DNA from: Diphasiastrum complanatum
Taxonomy: Eukaryota; Streptophyta; Lycopodiopsida; Lycopodiales; Lycopodiaceae
Length of the DNA stretch: 64,000 nt
Assembly (NCBI GenBank): GCA_029204225.1
Contig: CM055100.1
Coordinates: 4,529,737 to 4,593,736 of the forward strand
Reading direction: 5' to 3'
Part shown: piece after piece, positions 63,831-64,000 of the stretch
How positions within the stretch are numbered: position 1 is the stretch's first letter
How the letters are laid out: each line of letters begins with the position of its first letter
Translations under genes and position numbers: made by a program
The notes under the pieces: generated by a model
Told to the model about the DNA's origin: nothing
What the model saw: only the letters and a program-made list of their open reading frames with translations
Database searches by the model: none

Positions 63831-64000
63831 CCATCATTTCAACATCATTCATTGAAAGAATAACCTTCTTTCGAAACTTGTGCAACAGAGACACTAGGTT
63901 CTCCAGGGTACCAAGCTATGGGAATAGGGTTGATCATCATAGGAAAAATGTGATGTGTCAATGACCAAGATTTTTAGAATATACACTTCTTCTGCAGCTG

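Noticed and set aside
1-64000. CRISPR arrays, bacterial operons or organelle insertions
   Set aside because: No regularly spaced direct repeats with unique spacers, no Shine-Dalgarno-linked gene clusters, and no plastid or mitochondrial gene recognised.

Overview
The window looks like nuclear DNA from a plant with a large, repeat-rich genome. It holds an intron-split OSCA/CSC1-type gene with GT-AG introns, and layer upon layer of Ty1/copia and Ty3/gypsy LTR retrotransposons whose primer-binding sites match the plant initiator-Met tRNA (TGGTATCAGAGC). A fern or gymnosperm would fit the one intron over 10 kb and the nested elements, but nothing here fixes the species. There are no bacterial operons, rRNA genes or CRISPR arrays.

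Host genes. Five exons of one OSCA/CSC1-like channel gene lie on the minus strand between 16705 and 2087 (298 codons, N-terminal part only). Intron 4 (2276-12687) is 10.4 kb and contains a gypsy remnant split by a complete, very young copia element (3564-9424). A second, weaker candidate is a pair of 3'-terminal exons on the plus strand at 52014-52119 and 52215-52394.

Mobile DNA by region. 0.8-1.2 kb: gypsy integrase relic. 3.5-11.1 kb: gypsy LTR and integrase relic interrupted by copia element 1. 19.2-28.1 kb: a mosaic of broken copia pieces in both orientations. 28088-34485: an old copia (element 3, minus) with both LTRs and TSD TAATG, inserted in an older plus-strand copia (element 4) whose tail and 3' LTR resume at 34486. 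36415-42275: copia element 2, the inverted twin of element 1 (same 5861 bp length, own TSD CATTG), inserted in a copy of an unrecognised multicopy ORF family. 42.6-50.1 kb: more copia, with a plus-strand 5' LTR and gag start (element 5) embedded in a minus-strand copia (element 6). 51445-51822: a complete 378-bp miniature LTR element (TRIM) with perfect TSD CTTTT, whose 153-bp LTRs each contain a tRNA-like cloverleaf with A and B boxes. 52.4-55.2 kb: gypsy gag and a probable gypsy 3' LTR. 55.8-60.6 kb: the best copy of the unrecognised ORF family, followed by an inverted second copy. 60617-62614: truncated copia. 62835-63830: gypsy integrase on minus.

The most notable items are the TRIM with a tRNA-like pol III promoter module in its LTRs, the unrecognised ORF family present in three places, and the OSCA gene with a retrotransposon nest in one intron. 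Only the two twin copia elements have intact long reading frames; nearly everything else is decayed. Identity and age statements come from reading by eye, not from computed alignments.
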